Shown: positions 49,680 through 61,342, counted from the first letter of the stretch. The stretch is 64,000 nucleotides of DNA from Schistosoma mansoni (GCF_000237925.1 NC_031495.1:10145852-10209851); one strand, 5' to 3'. Made by a program: numbers and translations. Notes: generated by a model not told the origin, from the sequence alone.

Positions 49680-49830
49680 TGGAGCGAACGGCACTGAGTT
49701 CGAGCCCCGGAGTTAACACCAACTCTGAGACGCGGGCGCATTCAGCTGACGAGTCCCAAATAGGACGAAACGCGCGTCCTGGATTCCATAACTAGCTAAC
49801 ATCCATCCTTGCGTATAATGCTTGTGACTG
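49680..49830 (+). mobile_element. Sm-alpha type SINE, 5'-truncated
   Basis: A B-box-like GAGTTCGAGCCCCGG at 49,696-49,710 is kept, while the A-box half of the tRNA-like head is missing. The body then contains the hammerhead described separately and a downstream AACTAGCTAACATCCATCC stretch. Sm-alpha elements are known schistosome SINEs that encode hammerhead ribozymes. Confidence 0.8.
49740..49790 (+). ncRNA. Hammerhead ribozyme with intact core
   Basis: CTGACGAG at 49,745-49,752 (CUGANGAR), helix II GTCC/GGAC around CAAATA, then CGAAAC and the cleavage triplet GTC at 49,776-49,778. Helix I pairs ATTCAG (5' of the core) with CTGGAT after the cleavage site, with one T-G wobble. Helix III is the very short ACGC/GCGT. 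All invariant core bases are present, so cleavage activity is plausible. Confidence 0.82.
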
Positions 49831-49869
49831 AAGGCAACATCGAAGCAATCCGCACAGGATGTCAATAAG

Positions 49870-50290
49870 AGACCGATCAATTTATTTATTTAAACATATA
49901 AACATTGGTACAAGGGGGCACCAAATACATATGCACCACACAATAACAATGAGACTAGTGGCAGTTTTTATTGGTTTGTGTGAGGGCTGGAATACTGTCC
50001 TGGTGCCCAAATCGAAGCAGATTGTTTTCTGAGAAGGCCACTACCCGAGCATTTGACCTGAAGGCAGTGGAACAACTTTAGGAGATGCGGTCCCATGGTA
50101 ACCGGTGACCAACGATAAATTCATGCTCCATTCGTTTCCTCAGGATCCTGGAACCTATGTGCACTGTTGGTTTGTAATCAGGGTTTTTCAACTCACCTAG
50201 GTAGATCCTCTGTATCCACTAACCCGGTTAAAGCCTCGAACATTCGCTTTTCGTCCTTTCAATTTCGTAAGCAACACTCCTCGTGACGAG
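49870..50290 (-). repeat. Dispersed repeat A copy with tail
   Basis: Plus strand starts AATTTATTTATTTAAACATA and ends at CTTTCAATTTCGTAAGCAAC. The minus strand reads [20 protein letters not shown] then RKRMEHEFIVGHRLPWDRIS, the longest open reading of the family core outside 35.03 kb. Confidence 0.7.
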
Positions 50291-50689
50291 ACCGATCCAT
50301 TGCAGTCCTAAACATCAATATGAGTGTGCAAACAAACAACACAAAAATAAATTAATACTTGGGGACAGTTGGTAACATTACTCTATTTATAATTCTTTCA
50401 ACAAATACTTTGATAACAACTTTCTAATACAAAGGCAAGGACATCTGAAAAAGTTATTTTTTGTTGAAACCATTTTTCATATTAATCACCAAATGACCAA
50501 TTGTTTTTATGTAATAAACTAATAAGATCATAACATTCCACTTCATTGATTTATTTTACTAGCTCAGACTGAAATCTATTTTTTTATATTGACGACTAAA
50601 TTTTTTCACGTAACATTATTGTTGTAGAAGTTATGGTGTACATATATGTTTCATTATTTCACTGAAAGTTTTGTGATGTGAATATAATA

Positions 50690-51950
50690 GAAGAGACGAC
50701 GAATTTTAACGACTGATACATCAGAGCTTATGACAAATTGTCGTCTGACTTCACAATTTCAAGTGGTGTCCGGCAAGACTGTTCACTATCTCCATTTTTG
50801 TCTAATTTCATCGTAGATCTGCTGCTGGAAATGACGATCGTTGTGTAAACTTTGAGGAATTGATCTCCTTCCAGGGAGTCCAATTATCGACTTAGAATAC
50901 GCAGATGACATAGTCCTGTTTGGTGAAGACGCTGATAAAATTCGAGGTCTTTTGGTAGCACTGAACGAGAATGCCAGGATGTTTGAGATGCGTTTCTCCC
51001 ATTCTAAATGTAAATTGTTGCTTCAGGACTGGCTTGCGTCAACATCTGAACTAAGGATAAAGAGTGAAGAAGTCGAACACGTCGACAACTTCACTTATCT
51101 TGGAAGTCTGACCAGCCCTAATGGGTTCGTGTCTTGCGATATCTGTGCACGTATTCAAAAGGTTCGTTTGACTTTTGCCAAGTTACGAGACCTATGGCGA
51201 AGGTGAGTTATCCGTCTACCGATTAAAGGACGAGTATACTGCTCAACAGTTCGTTCTGTTTCATTTTACGACTGGGAATCGTGACCATTAAAAGTAGGAG
51301 ATATTGGTAATTTACTAGTATTTGACCACAGATGTTTTAGAATTATTGCTCGCATCTGTATGGATCACTGGGTAAATAATAGTGAGGTCAGACGCAGAGT
51401 ATTAGAGAATGATGGTAAATCAGTTGATGATGTGAATCTTCATCGATTGAGATGGTTGGACCACGTATTACTTATGCCTAAACACCGATTACCATGACTC
51501 ACAATGCTGACTAGTATAGGGGATGGTCTGAAGAGAGTTAGAGGCGGCCAAATCAAAACGTCGCACCAGTCCATAAAGCCACCAACTTCTGGTGTAAGCC
51601 ATGTTGATAGATTCAGACTACTTGGTTGGGGTCCGCGTGACTATTTTAACCAGTGGTTGGAGACTCTAGGTGACATGGCTCAGAGTCGATCACAATGGCG
51701 TAGTTGTGTACACTCATTGTCTGCCCTTAAACTGTAATATTAAAATTGTTTTATGCCTTTCTTTCTACGAACTAATTCTTTCTTCCTCCATTATATCCTT
51801 ATACACAATCTTTCTTTTACTTATTCATATCATTGAAGTAACAGGTTCTATGAATTCGGTGTTCATCTTGTTGTGCCAATGAGGTGTGGCAACTTGGACC
51901 GATGCAAATGTGTGCCTGGTCCTATGTTGTCGCTGACTGACTGACATTTG
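50690..51950 (+). mobile_element. RTE retrotransposon (family 2), 5'-truncated
   Basis: Reads AYDKLSSDFTISSGVRQDCS then LSPFLSNFIVDLLLEMT (RT motif B region), IIDLEYADDIVLFGEDADKI (motif C, YADD), ARMFEMRFSHSKCKLLLQDW, VDNFTYLGSLTSPNG, LLVFDHRCFRIIARICMDHW, and DRFRLLGWGPRDYFNQWLET up to SLSALKL and stop at 51,737. The 3' UTR ends in GCTGACTGACTGAC at about 51,946. A few frame breaks between these blocks. It begins in the middle of RT, the usual 5' truncation. It is the family nested at 10.7 kb. Confidence 0.87.
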
Positions 51951-54071
51951 AGAATATGTATAGTTCATAAATAATAAGTTTACATAGGATTAAAATGTAC
52001 AAGTTTACTGTTTCCCGTTAAGAAATTTCATGTATTTCAATGTTTCAATCTCTACATATTTGATTCTAATCAAGTAAATCACGAGAATAAGACTAGATTC
52101 ATGCATCACAAAGTACAGTTCTGTTAGTATTTTATTATTCTCCTAAATATGAAATGTGTTGAGGTGTAAATGATATTTACATATAGTTTGTTAAATGGAT
52201 TGTGTGACTGGTTGGGATTATGTAAACCATTTGAACAGCAAGTACTTGTTTTTCATAGTACAACCATCACAGGACTACAATAAATTCCTTATCATTTATA
52301 TGTTTTAGCCCTTGTGAAAGATAACAACAATCCATGCAAAGTAAATTAGTAGATTTCAAGCAATCTATAGCACAGAGTAATTTTTCAGTAATACCGTCTG
52401 AAATTGATCATATTTTCCAATCAGGCATACTAACAATAAAACTTTATGAGTCGTTTTAGTTGGTCTCGAGTATCTGGTTTGAACATACACGATAATTGTA
52501 CTCTATTATTTGACACTCAACTTTTTATAGGGGGAAATTAGTCGTACGAAAGTAGATGCATTTATTTCTTCCTCTTGGGTATTGATCTTCATCATTACAT
52601 TGTACGTTCTATTTTTTTTAAAGTATCATCAAACATAGGATGAGTTCACTCAGCAGTGATAATGATCATAGACGACTGTATAAAGAGGCAGCCACGTATG
52701 TTGTAGTCTTCATTATTATACGAGCTTTCATAGTGCAAAGAAACAGATATTCGACCCTGACTTACTTTTCAGCGCTCATCAGATTAGTTGTACCTAGAAC
52801 TTTCAGTAGCTGAATCAACAAACAGCTGACCGAATGTTCTGCATATGATATTTGAAGCGTTGCAAAGTGGATTGTTTAACGCTGCGCCTTAATCGTAGTC
52901 TCAGCTTAGCCTCTTAATTTGATTGTTTATCGTTTTCTTTGACACTTAAATCAAATTCAGTTTGTTTCCTTCTTGAGTTATTTCCGAACATTCGATATTC
53001 TGAACGCTGATGTTACCTTTAATTGTGAATTCTGGAACCAATAAATATTGTTTAAAGAGTTCTGAACGTTCAACGGCAGACAAAGTTCAATACGGAAACT
53101 GGATCTACAAAACATGCTATTCAAAACAGAAATTGAGCACGCTTGCCAAGTATTGTTTATAGTCTTGATGTTTGTTTGCATTCACAGAATTATGTGTTTA
53201 TCAGTCCACCGCTTTCCATATTCATACCTAGAGGCGATCCTCCTTGTTTCTCAGTGATACTTCCCAATTATATAAGATTTCCCATTACTCCTAGATTCTG
53301 GCCACTAACAATGTTTTTGTTGTGATGGCCTTCGAGAAGCACGACGGAGCCTCCAGAAACCTAAAGGAGCAGAAAAGTTTCCACACAATCAGAACCTGAT
53401 GGAGTTTCTAGAATACCAACGTGGCATGCTGCGACTGAACGGTAGTCTAAATTTCCTCATTGCGAACTTGCTGAACTATAATGATGTTATAGATAACGCT
53501 AATATCTATAAGTACCCATGATTTTATGTATATTTTAGATTCTTACCGAAGAATCACCTCCCGCTTCTGTCTTCCGACTTACGATTGTGGGAGTTCTATA
53601 CGTTTGAGTGATCTTAGTTGTATATCGTGTTCTGCGTTAATCAAGTAGCGAACGTGACAGTTTTGTCTTCTGATCTTTTTTAAATTTCAGATTTCTGCTT
53701 TCTCCTTGAAAATCTTTAGACCTACTGCTACCATATTAGTCAAATCCTTCTATATTTGCTGCGAAGTATGAAATAGGAAGGTTGGGTTATCTATAAATTC
53801 CGGATTCTATAGCTGCATCCAAGCTGTCTATTTCATTTCATGCTTTCGCCGACGTATCAATGTCATAAATTTCCTGGCAATTAAATGAAAGCAAAAAGAT
53901 CATAGTAAGCAGCCATGTTCGACACCAGTCCTCACCTGTAACAGATCTATGATCAGCCTTTCATACATAACTATTCAATTCAGTCTATCGTAGGAGTTTT
54001 ATACCCATAGTTCACTTTATCGTTTTGAAGAGAGCAAGAACAAAGATTCTAGTTGAATAGCATGAATCCAT
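51951..54071. other. No recognised feature
   Basis: AT-rich, short open frames only. A patch at 53,325-53,440 is less AT-rich (around GCACGACGGAGCCTCC) but no family was recognised. Confidence 0.35.
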
Positions 54072-54427
54072 TTTATTTCGTTTGGTTGTGGTCAGCTGTT
54101 TACAACCTGTCATATTTAAAAACAATTAAAATATGGATTTAAATTACTTACATGATGGAGTTTGGTTGGAAAATATGTCGAAGATATTAGTACAGTATAG
54201 CAAGAGCTTGAGTAATTTTTATAAACTTACTTACGCCTGTTACTCCCAATGGATCATAGGCCGAAATTTTATAAACTGAATATTGTAAATAAATATCTTG
54301 TATAAAATGACATTACACAAGATTGATCGTGGCAAGAGTTCAAACGGCCGGAAAGAAGTAATTATACAGTGATAGAAATAAAATGAGTGAAGCTGAGTTA
54401 ATATAATAAGGTTACTTATCTGGAAGA
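54072..54427 (+). repeat. Large inverted repeat, left arm
   Basis: About 356 bp whose reverse complement recurs at 54,586-54,936 with only scattered differences (for example AGCTGAGTT against AACTGAGTT). Each arm holds a 40-bp piece of the RTE family 1 3' end (TTACTTACGCCTGTTACTCC). Spacer 158 bp. Confidence 0.88.
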
Positions 54428-54585
54428 TGAAGCTGTCACTGTCCGGCGTTAAAAACCTGATTTATGCGTTCAAAAGATGGTTATTAATCTTTCCTTGTTA
54501 TGATGACAAATATTTCTTCGTTACATCTTAAAACATTTTTTTAAACTCGTGCATTTATTACATTACTGAGTTTCTATTTCAACAG

Positions 54586-54936
54586 TCTTCCACATAAGTA
54601 ACCATATTAACTCAGTTTCACTCATTTTATTTCTATCACTGTATAATTACTTCTTTCCGGCCGTTTGAACTCTTGCCACGATCAATCTTGTGTAATGTCA
54701 TTTTATACAAGATATTTATTTACAGTATTCAGTTTATAAAATTTCGGCCTATGATCCATTGGGAGTAACAGGCGTAAGTAAGTTTATAAAAATTACTCAA
54801 GCTCTTGCTATACTGTACTAATATCTTCGACATATTTTCCAACCAAACTCCATCATGTAAGTAATTTAAATCCATATTTTAATTGTTTTTAAATATGACA
54901 GGTTGTAAACAGCTGACCACAACCAAACGAAATAAA
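54586..54936 (-). repeat. Large inverted repeat, right arm
   Basis: Partner of 54,072-54,427. The outer ends read TTTATTTCGTTTGGTTGTGG on the left and its complement on the right. A transcript could fold into a hairpin of about 350 bp. Confidence 0.88.
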
Positions 54937-55299
54937 GTGAAATCATGATATCGTGGGAGAGTCATATAATGGTGAGGATTTTCCCAGACACTCCATGTTG
55001 TCAAAAAATACTCCACAAGGTTCTTTCCGTCACTGATTGTTTTTTCAAAACTGAGAAGGTCACCGTATAATGAAGTGATTCATTGTACCAACTAGACGAT
55101 TATGATACGCTGTTTCGACCTAGTCATTATATGACATATCTTTATGTGAACGAGTTTGTTGATTTTGAATATGGACATCTACTGAATCCACCACTCAAGT
55201 GAAAATTTTGAGTACTTTTGATAGTACGGACTGCAACATTTTCGTACGTTATATATGAATTTGTCTGCATGGAGTTACAAGTCACTCTTAATGACTTAT

Positions 55300-55870
55300 T
55301 GTAGAGCCACCCTTTCACAGTTAGACTAACATCATCAAGGCGCCAAAGATAGTCTAGGTAAACGTAAGCCGCTCTGGCTTCCATCATACACACATTGATA
55401 TTATCAATCACGCAACCACCAGAACTTACACAGATACACGAAATTCTTGACTGATTGTAACTACTCACTACCAAGAGTGAGTGTAGTCAGAGGATCCTGT
55501 CAGTCTTGTAAAAGTACTTTGGAATAAGAGATGCAAACAACATACGAACATTGATTGTCAACTGATTAAGTATGGATTGCATGGTTTGGACATCATCGCA
55601 CAGTAAGATAATATCATCCGTATACACACGGTAGGCGTCTTTCTCCAGGCAACAGATACACACCACTATTACCTAAATCCATTAGAGCTGATTCCAGAAC
55701 GTCACCGATGGTAAAGTTGGAGTGGAATGGTGAGATTGGACAACCATGACTAACCTCACTGCTTGAATGAAACAATGAAGAGGTGGATGTGTACTCTCAC
55801 TCTGTCTGGAGTGTTTCTACGTAGGGTCTTTCAGAAGTCTATAAACCTATCGGGCACACCTTTTTCAACA
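55300..55870 (-). mobile_element. SR2-like RTE fragment (family 3)
   Basis: Minus strand reads [20 protein letters not shown] and [20 protein letters not shown]. It aligns with 14,945-15,530 but is more diverged (missing bases in the AAACAACATACGAACATTG region) and ends on both sides by truncation. Confidence 0.82.
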
Positions 55871-56269
55871 TGAGATCCTATAGTAGTGTTGTATACAACA
55901 AGTAAGGCGACCCTAATTTCACAAAACAACACAATTGTTAATCTTAGCACATTAAAAGAGGAAACATAAAAACATTTATGTCTTTCCAAGTGTAAAATAC
56001 AACCTGAACGTAAGTACTTTTGGAGCGAAAACGAAGGATTCGAATTTCCAAAATAAAATTAAAATAATAAGACGTTCTTCAAGTGACTTCTAAGGATTTA
56101 ACGTTTATAGCTCCGTCTTTTTTAGAAGGGTGCGTTACTGGGGTCTACATGCATCCCGACTCTTTATCGCTGAAACACAAAACGACTTGTTTTTTATTTC
56201 TTGCGAATGGACTGCAGGAGGATTTAAATTGTCTAACAGAGTTTCCACTGGGTGACTCCCTTCTATGAG

Positions 56270-58290
56270 CCATCCGGTGCCACTCATTCCTGTGGCAAGT
56301 TTCGTTGTCTAATTCCCTTGCCTCTTCCCATCTCAACTTCGTACATGACTTGGCCTAGTATTTTGACCACATGTGCTTCAGTTCAGGAACCATGGTTTGG
56401 TATTTAGTGCCCTTTCACCCAACATCGTACGCTGCCAGCTTCTAGAGCTAAGTCCGTGGATGTGTGGTTCTTGGAAGCGACAGATTGTGGATCGCCCTCA
56501 TCCTTCTCCCCATGAGGACCTCCACTGTGGACCTCTGCTATGGAAATGTATCACCTGGTGTCATTAAATAAGCAAATAAGAAGTTAAGTGGTGTTTTTAA
56601 TTGGCATCTGATCCAATTTTTTCCTAAGTTTTCCTAAGCATTTTCCAAAACCTTTCTGCCTAACCATTTGACTGTGGATGGTGAGTTGAGAGCAAAAATG
56701 TTTGAAGTTTGGCCGTCGGCGGAATTTTTTGGACTGACTGCAGGAGAACTGAGAACCATTATCTGATACAGTTACACTACGTAACTTGTTGCGGGGAAAA
56801 TGTTGGCCAACTGCTGAATGATTTTGTTCGTCGTAAGTGAGATGCTTGGAAGGATTCCTGGCGATTTCGAAAATAGATCAACTACAGTCAGATAAGTAGC
56901 TCTATCAACTAAGCCAGCGAAGTCGACATGTATCCTAGACCGAAGATATTATGGCTGTAACCATGAAAATCGAGATGCTTTGGAGTCGAACCTCGCTACC
57001 TATTGTCACTGTATGTATTCGCCTACCAATTGCATGATGTGGTGTTCCATAACATGCCAATATGCTTAACTTCTAGCTACGGATTTTATTTGTTTAACGC
57101 CAATATGAAATGGCTTCGTCACTTTCGATCGTAGAGATTTTGTCACCAGCACTCTCCAAAAATCAAGCTTTCGTTCATGGTGCATAATGTATCCCGAAAA
57201 TGGTAAATTTGCTTCATACCACCGTCGAAACTAGTATACGGGTTACCGCTGGTGATGTAGTCCATCGTTTTGTTAATGATAGATTCGTTCTTGGAATAAG
57301 CTTGTATATCAGATTATGACACTGGTAAATCAGGAATGGCAGTTGTCATGTAACAGTTTGCGCGATCTTCTATCATGGGAAATGCAGCAACCATATCTTC
57401 CACTGCCTTAGTGTTCTCTGGTAAGTCGTGACAAAGCATCTACTTAACCGGAATGTCGTGTGTGCTGATAAATGTCAAAGTCATAACCAAAAAGTCCCAA
57501 GGGTCAACGCTGGAGACCATTTGTAGAATGGGCTGTTATATCAGATTTTGAGAGGAGAGGCTTGTGGTTTGTTAGAAGAGTGAATTCTTGACAAAATTAG
57601 AACTTTTGGAAACGACGCCCTGCAAAGACAGGTGCCTCTACCCATCTACAGTTCTATTCTGCTGGGGCTAAGGTGTAGGATGAACACATGGTGGCGTTTT
57701 CTATGGCTCTTGGAAAATGGTTGCGAAACGATGCTAAAATCTGGAGCGTCCGCAGTCAAGGTGATCAGGATGGAGTGACCATATTGCGTCAATAATAATT
57801 CCGATCTATTTATCGTCGTGAAATTGCAAAATGCCGCCCTATATTATTTGATCCGACTCCAAGTGCTGTTCTTACTTAGCGGAAAATTGCGCCCAGATAT
57901 CATGCATCGATGGAACAAAAGATGTGTGTTAGCCAACTAATCTCAAAAAGGGTCGCAGTGTGGGGAAATTGATGGGAGTGTGAGCCCTAACCGAAGTACT
58001 GCGTTCATAGCATAGCACCGCCTTAACACAGGCTGAAAAACGGTTGAAAACGTCGTTCTTAACTTCAATGTTCACATATTTCTCGTTCACAGAGTTGTCC
58101 TATCAGAGGGTAAACGGTACTTAACGGGATGTCAGCTAGCTTCATCTGATCGAACCAATTTAAACCAAGTACATTTAGATCGACTAGTGTCAAGTAACCT
58201 ATCCTACTGATCGTCGATTCATGGAAAGGCACTTTACAACCTAGTTGTCTCAACAAACACAGACAACTACAACATGCTACACGAAGCTTA
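56270..58290 (-). mobile_element. Fossil gypsy-type LTR retrotransposon, pol region, broken
   Basis: Minus-strand remnants, in element order: a stretch before the reverse transcriptase with NVLGLNWFDQMKLADIPLST near 58,150; weakly readable pol sequence; and an integrase end with THHPQSNG and AERFWKM near 56,660, followed by an EVLMGRRMR region near 56,500. This is the order protease/RT then integrase of Ty3/gypsy elements such as those described from schistosomes. No LTRs were recognised, so the ends are approximate. It has many breaks and much of pol is missing or unreadable, so it looks old. Confidence 0.6.
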
Positions 58291-59054
58291 TTTTCTTGAC
58301 CCTATGCTTGGTTTTCCTACTTTGGTTCAAAATTTCTGTGAGAGAATGATAACGTCTGATGCAGTATCTTTTTGTAATCTAAATGGACGCTCATTAATAT
58401 TAAGAGTAATAAATTTTCTCTCAACTGGGGCTGAGCTCTGATAAAACGCTTATGCACTCAACGAATATGTTCAGAACCTGGAAATAGGCTTCTCAGCACT
58501 CCTCTTCCGACAAGATCCATCTTTGTGATCAATGGATTTAAATGTTCTGTAACGGCTCTGCCTAAACGAACAGGTTCGTGCGAAAACAATGCCACGCCGT
58601 GCCAGTATATAATCAAAGGAATAGTCCTTGGAATAGGCTGGGAGAGATGGACTAGGAATAGCAGGCGAGAATTTGGCAGGGTTAGCTGGTTACTGGACCA
58701 CATGAACATAAAATCGCGCGCTTTTCGAACGGGAAGTTTAGTCCTAACGTGATTTACATTTCTCAAACTTTTGCTGTGTTCTTACGCAACAAAAGTACCA
58801 TTTCCGATCTAAAGAATCTATTCTGAGCTATACGTTCGGTAGATTACTTTTTTTGTGTTTCACTCAACTTAATAGTTAACTGTGGTTTTGCCTCAGCTCA
58901 CTATCGGTTTTTTTAATACTTTTCACGTAAAGACTAGCTTTAGCTTATCGTTAACTGTTTTTATACATTTTTGCCAGTTTTTGTATACTGTGTGTTTTTT
59001 TAAACGGTCCTAAATTTACTGCTTGTATTTTTAAGACAGTCTAAATCACTAGCC
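58291..59054. other. Probable 5' leader of the CR1 element plus unassigned DNA
   Basis: No gene recognised. The less AT-rich part (about 58,500-58,780) may be the untranslated leader of the CR1 element that starts its ORF1 at 59,055, but the 5' end of the element cannot be placed from one copy. Confidence 0.35.
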
Positions 59055-60493
59055 ATGAAAAATTCATGCAAAATGCCTGGTTGCCGTTTTGCCGTTACAT
59101 CTGGCATACAATGTGACAACTGCAAAGTTTGGTTCCACGAGGCATGTACAGATCTAACAGCAGCAGCGTATAGCAGACTCAGCAAGTCTGATCGTAGGTG
59201 GGTATGTGTTACCTGCAACACTGATACCGTAGTTATGCTGGGTACCATCATTACTTTACTAACAGGCCTGAGAAACAAGTTGTCTAAGAATTTGGTAAAT
59301 GAAATTATCATGACGGGTAACAAAACTGGAACGCACATGGCAAACAAGAAAAAGGATATTGACAGGTCGGCCATCGACGGTGCAGGGAGAAGCACGAGTG
59401 ATGACGTGCTGAAACTCAGCACCATCTTAACATCGACGGTGATCGACTCCCTAAGTAAACTTGTGTCCCATAGGGAAGAGTCCTTGAATGAGACAGTGGT
59501 TCCCAAAAATCCTGTGGGTGGTTGGACTCACGTTAACAGGAGTAAAAAGGACCAAGCGTCACCGCCGAAGCTGAACATCACAAGTACCGTGCGGAAATCC
59601 ATTGGCGACTTGGCCGCACAGTCTATCCCCAAGACTGTCGCCCGGTCATCACTGAGCCCCGGAATCGAAAACGCGCTTCGACATCCAAACAACAAAGTAC
59701 CAAACCTAGACGCCCTGGAAAACCTGGGAAATCAATTACGGTTCGTGACGACTCTGTCATAATCATGAACCTTATTGACAACCCCGACCTTCCTCTCAGT
59801 ATGCAGGACAAAAATGATAGGATGATCTGGGGAGAATTAAACAAGAGGCTTGAACTCCCTAGAATAGAGCCTTTGACTGTCACACGGCTCACTCGGGGGA
59901 AGGACTCTAACCACCAAAACCACCCGAGTCTGCTTCGTGTTACACTTAAGAATGCCTCCGACGTAGAGGACGTCCTGCTAGCCAGTCACTTACTGAAATC
60001 CGATGGGAACGTAAGAATACTGCCCGACATACCGTATTCTGAACGAAATCTCATCCGGAACATCCCTAAGGAATCTCACGAGGCGTATTTCCGTGGACGA
60101 AATATCATTGTGCAAGGTGTACCGGAAAATATGGACCCAACTCAAGCAAACTCTGATATTCGGAAATGAAAATTCATTAAGCATTCCTTAAAACTCAAGA
60201 ACATACTGACCCAACAGGTAATGCGACTAGCCAAGAGAGACGGAGACTCTAGGCCCCGGCTATTGAACATAATCTTCCCCTCCTCCCACATGGCGGCTGC
60301 AACTCTGGAAGCATTTCGTGCCAATAGACGTCAGTTGCCAACTGGCATCAACATGCATCCGGATAGGCCCCACGACAGCAGGATCAAGCACAAACGCAAG
60401 CTGGAGCTGACAATTCCACTCGTGGATTGTCTTGATCATAAAAAAACGTGTAAAGGACAGGGACTATCAACTCGGCAAACATTGTATAGGTAG
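59055..60493 (+). CDS. CR1 ORF1: PHD-finger protein, interrupted
   Basis: CR1-clade ORF1 proteins bind nucleic acid and help form the retrotransposition complex. Residues 5-54 form a C4HC3 PHD-type finger: C5, C10, C20, C23, H28, C31, C51, C54, with WFHEAC in the centre. A lysine- and serine-rich middle follows. The reading changes frame around 59,620-59,650: in the new frame the stretch NRKRASTSKQQSTKPRRPGK leads into IIMNLIDNPDLP. It then continues through VTRLTRGKDSNHQNHPSLLR, NVRILPDIPYSERNLIRN and MRLAKRDGDSRPRLLNIIFP. One TGA stop (60,168) interrupts the second half. It ends at TAG 60,491, in the same frame as ORF2 that follows. Confidence 0.8.
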
Positions 60494-61342
60494 ACTACCT
60501 CTCCACTCACACACGGCTCATATAGACACACAAAAGAAGCTCATGCGTTCCAAATTGAAAGTATAAATTGCTTATACACGAACGCCGCGAGCTTGCCAAA
60601 TGAAATGGATGAGCTACGTGAACTCGGCAACGCTAATGATGCTCATCTGATAGGAATATCCGAAACTTGGATAACGTCTCAGTTTACGGACCAGGAGCTA
60701 GCAATACCTGAAATGCCTTTATTTCGCAACGACAGGAAAATTGGAAAGGAGGGTGGGGTAGCATTATACATACGATCACGCCTAGAGGCGCACCAACTTC
60801 ACAACCAAGAGTTTCTCAATCTTGATGAGTCAGTATGGTGCTCAGTAAGATTGTTTACCACCTCGAGGTGTCTAGTTGGGGTCATCTACAGGAAGCCCAT
60901 TGCCGACATCGAGTATGACAAACGTCTGCTGGAAGGATTAACCCGCTCTACGTGTCTTGGATTCTCCCAAATCCTGATTCTAGGGGACTTTAATCTTCCT
61001 AGAATCAACTTCGTGGAACATGCCTACATTGGAGGTGACAACTCTACTGAATCTCTGTTCTTCAACCTCATCGGTGACCTGGGATTATTCGAAAATGTGA
61101 AGTCGGCAACTCGTTGGAGAAACAGTCAGACGCCGTCGCGCTTACACTGGGTATTCACAAATGAAAAATTCCTAGTCGACGACCTCTCAATCCTGGCACC
61201 CCTGGGAAAAAGTGATCACGCCGTCTTATCATTCAGCTTTGTCAGCAAAACGGAGCTAAGATATCCCACCAACAACAGGCTCTGGAATTTCAAACGGTTG
61301 AATGTGTTAGCTTTACAGGACTATCTACAACAGGTGGATTGA
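60494..61342 (+). CDS. CR1 ORF2, endonuclease part
   Basis: Apurinic-like endonuclease that nicks the target DNA. The frame is open from just after the ORF1 stop: INCLYTNAASLPNEMDELRE, LIGISETWI, NDRKIGKEGGVALYIRS, VGVIYRKP, ILILGDFNLPRINF (GDFN), RLHWVFTNEKF and LGKSDHAVLSF (SDH). The usual Asp in the 'RLD.VFTN' motif is His here, which would probably weaken or abolish nicking. No ATG lies at the beginning; the first is at about 60,604, so translation presumably depends on ORF1 translation or an upstream start. The frame ends at TGA 61,340, where a one-base frame change separates it from the RT part. Confidence 0.85.
   Translation, partial: TTSPLTHGSYRHTKEAHAFQIESINCLYTNAASLPNEMDELRELGNANDAHLIGISETWITSQFTDQELAIPEMPLFRNDRKIGKEGGVALYIRSRLEAHQLHNQEFLNLDESVWCSVRLFTTSRCLVGVIYRKPIADIEYDKRLLEGLTRSTCLGFSQILILGDFNLPRINFVEHAYIGGDNSTESLFFNLIGDLGLFENVKSATRWRNSQTPSRLHWVFTNEKFLVDDLSILAPLGKSDHAVLSFSFVSKTELRYPTNNRLWNFKRLNVLALQDYLQQVD

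Noticed and set aside
52760-52790. CTGATGAG on the minus strand
   Set aside because: No following helix II or GAAA core; chance occurrence.
55880-55960. TGTTGTATACAACA as an LTR start for the gypsy fossil
   Set aside because: No second copy at the other end was found, so an LTR cannot be supported.
59000-59506. 168-codon minus-strand open frame
   Set aside because: Antisense shadow of the CR1 ORF1 PHD-finger region.
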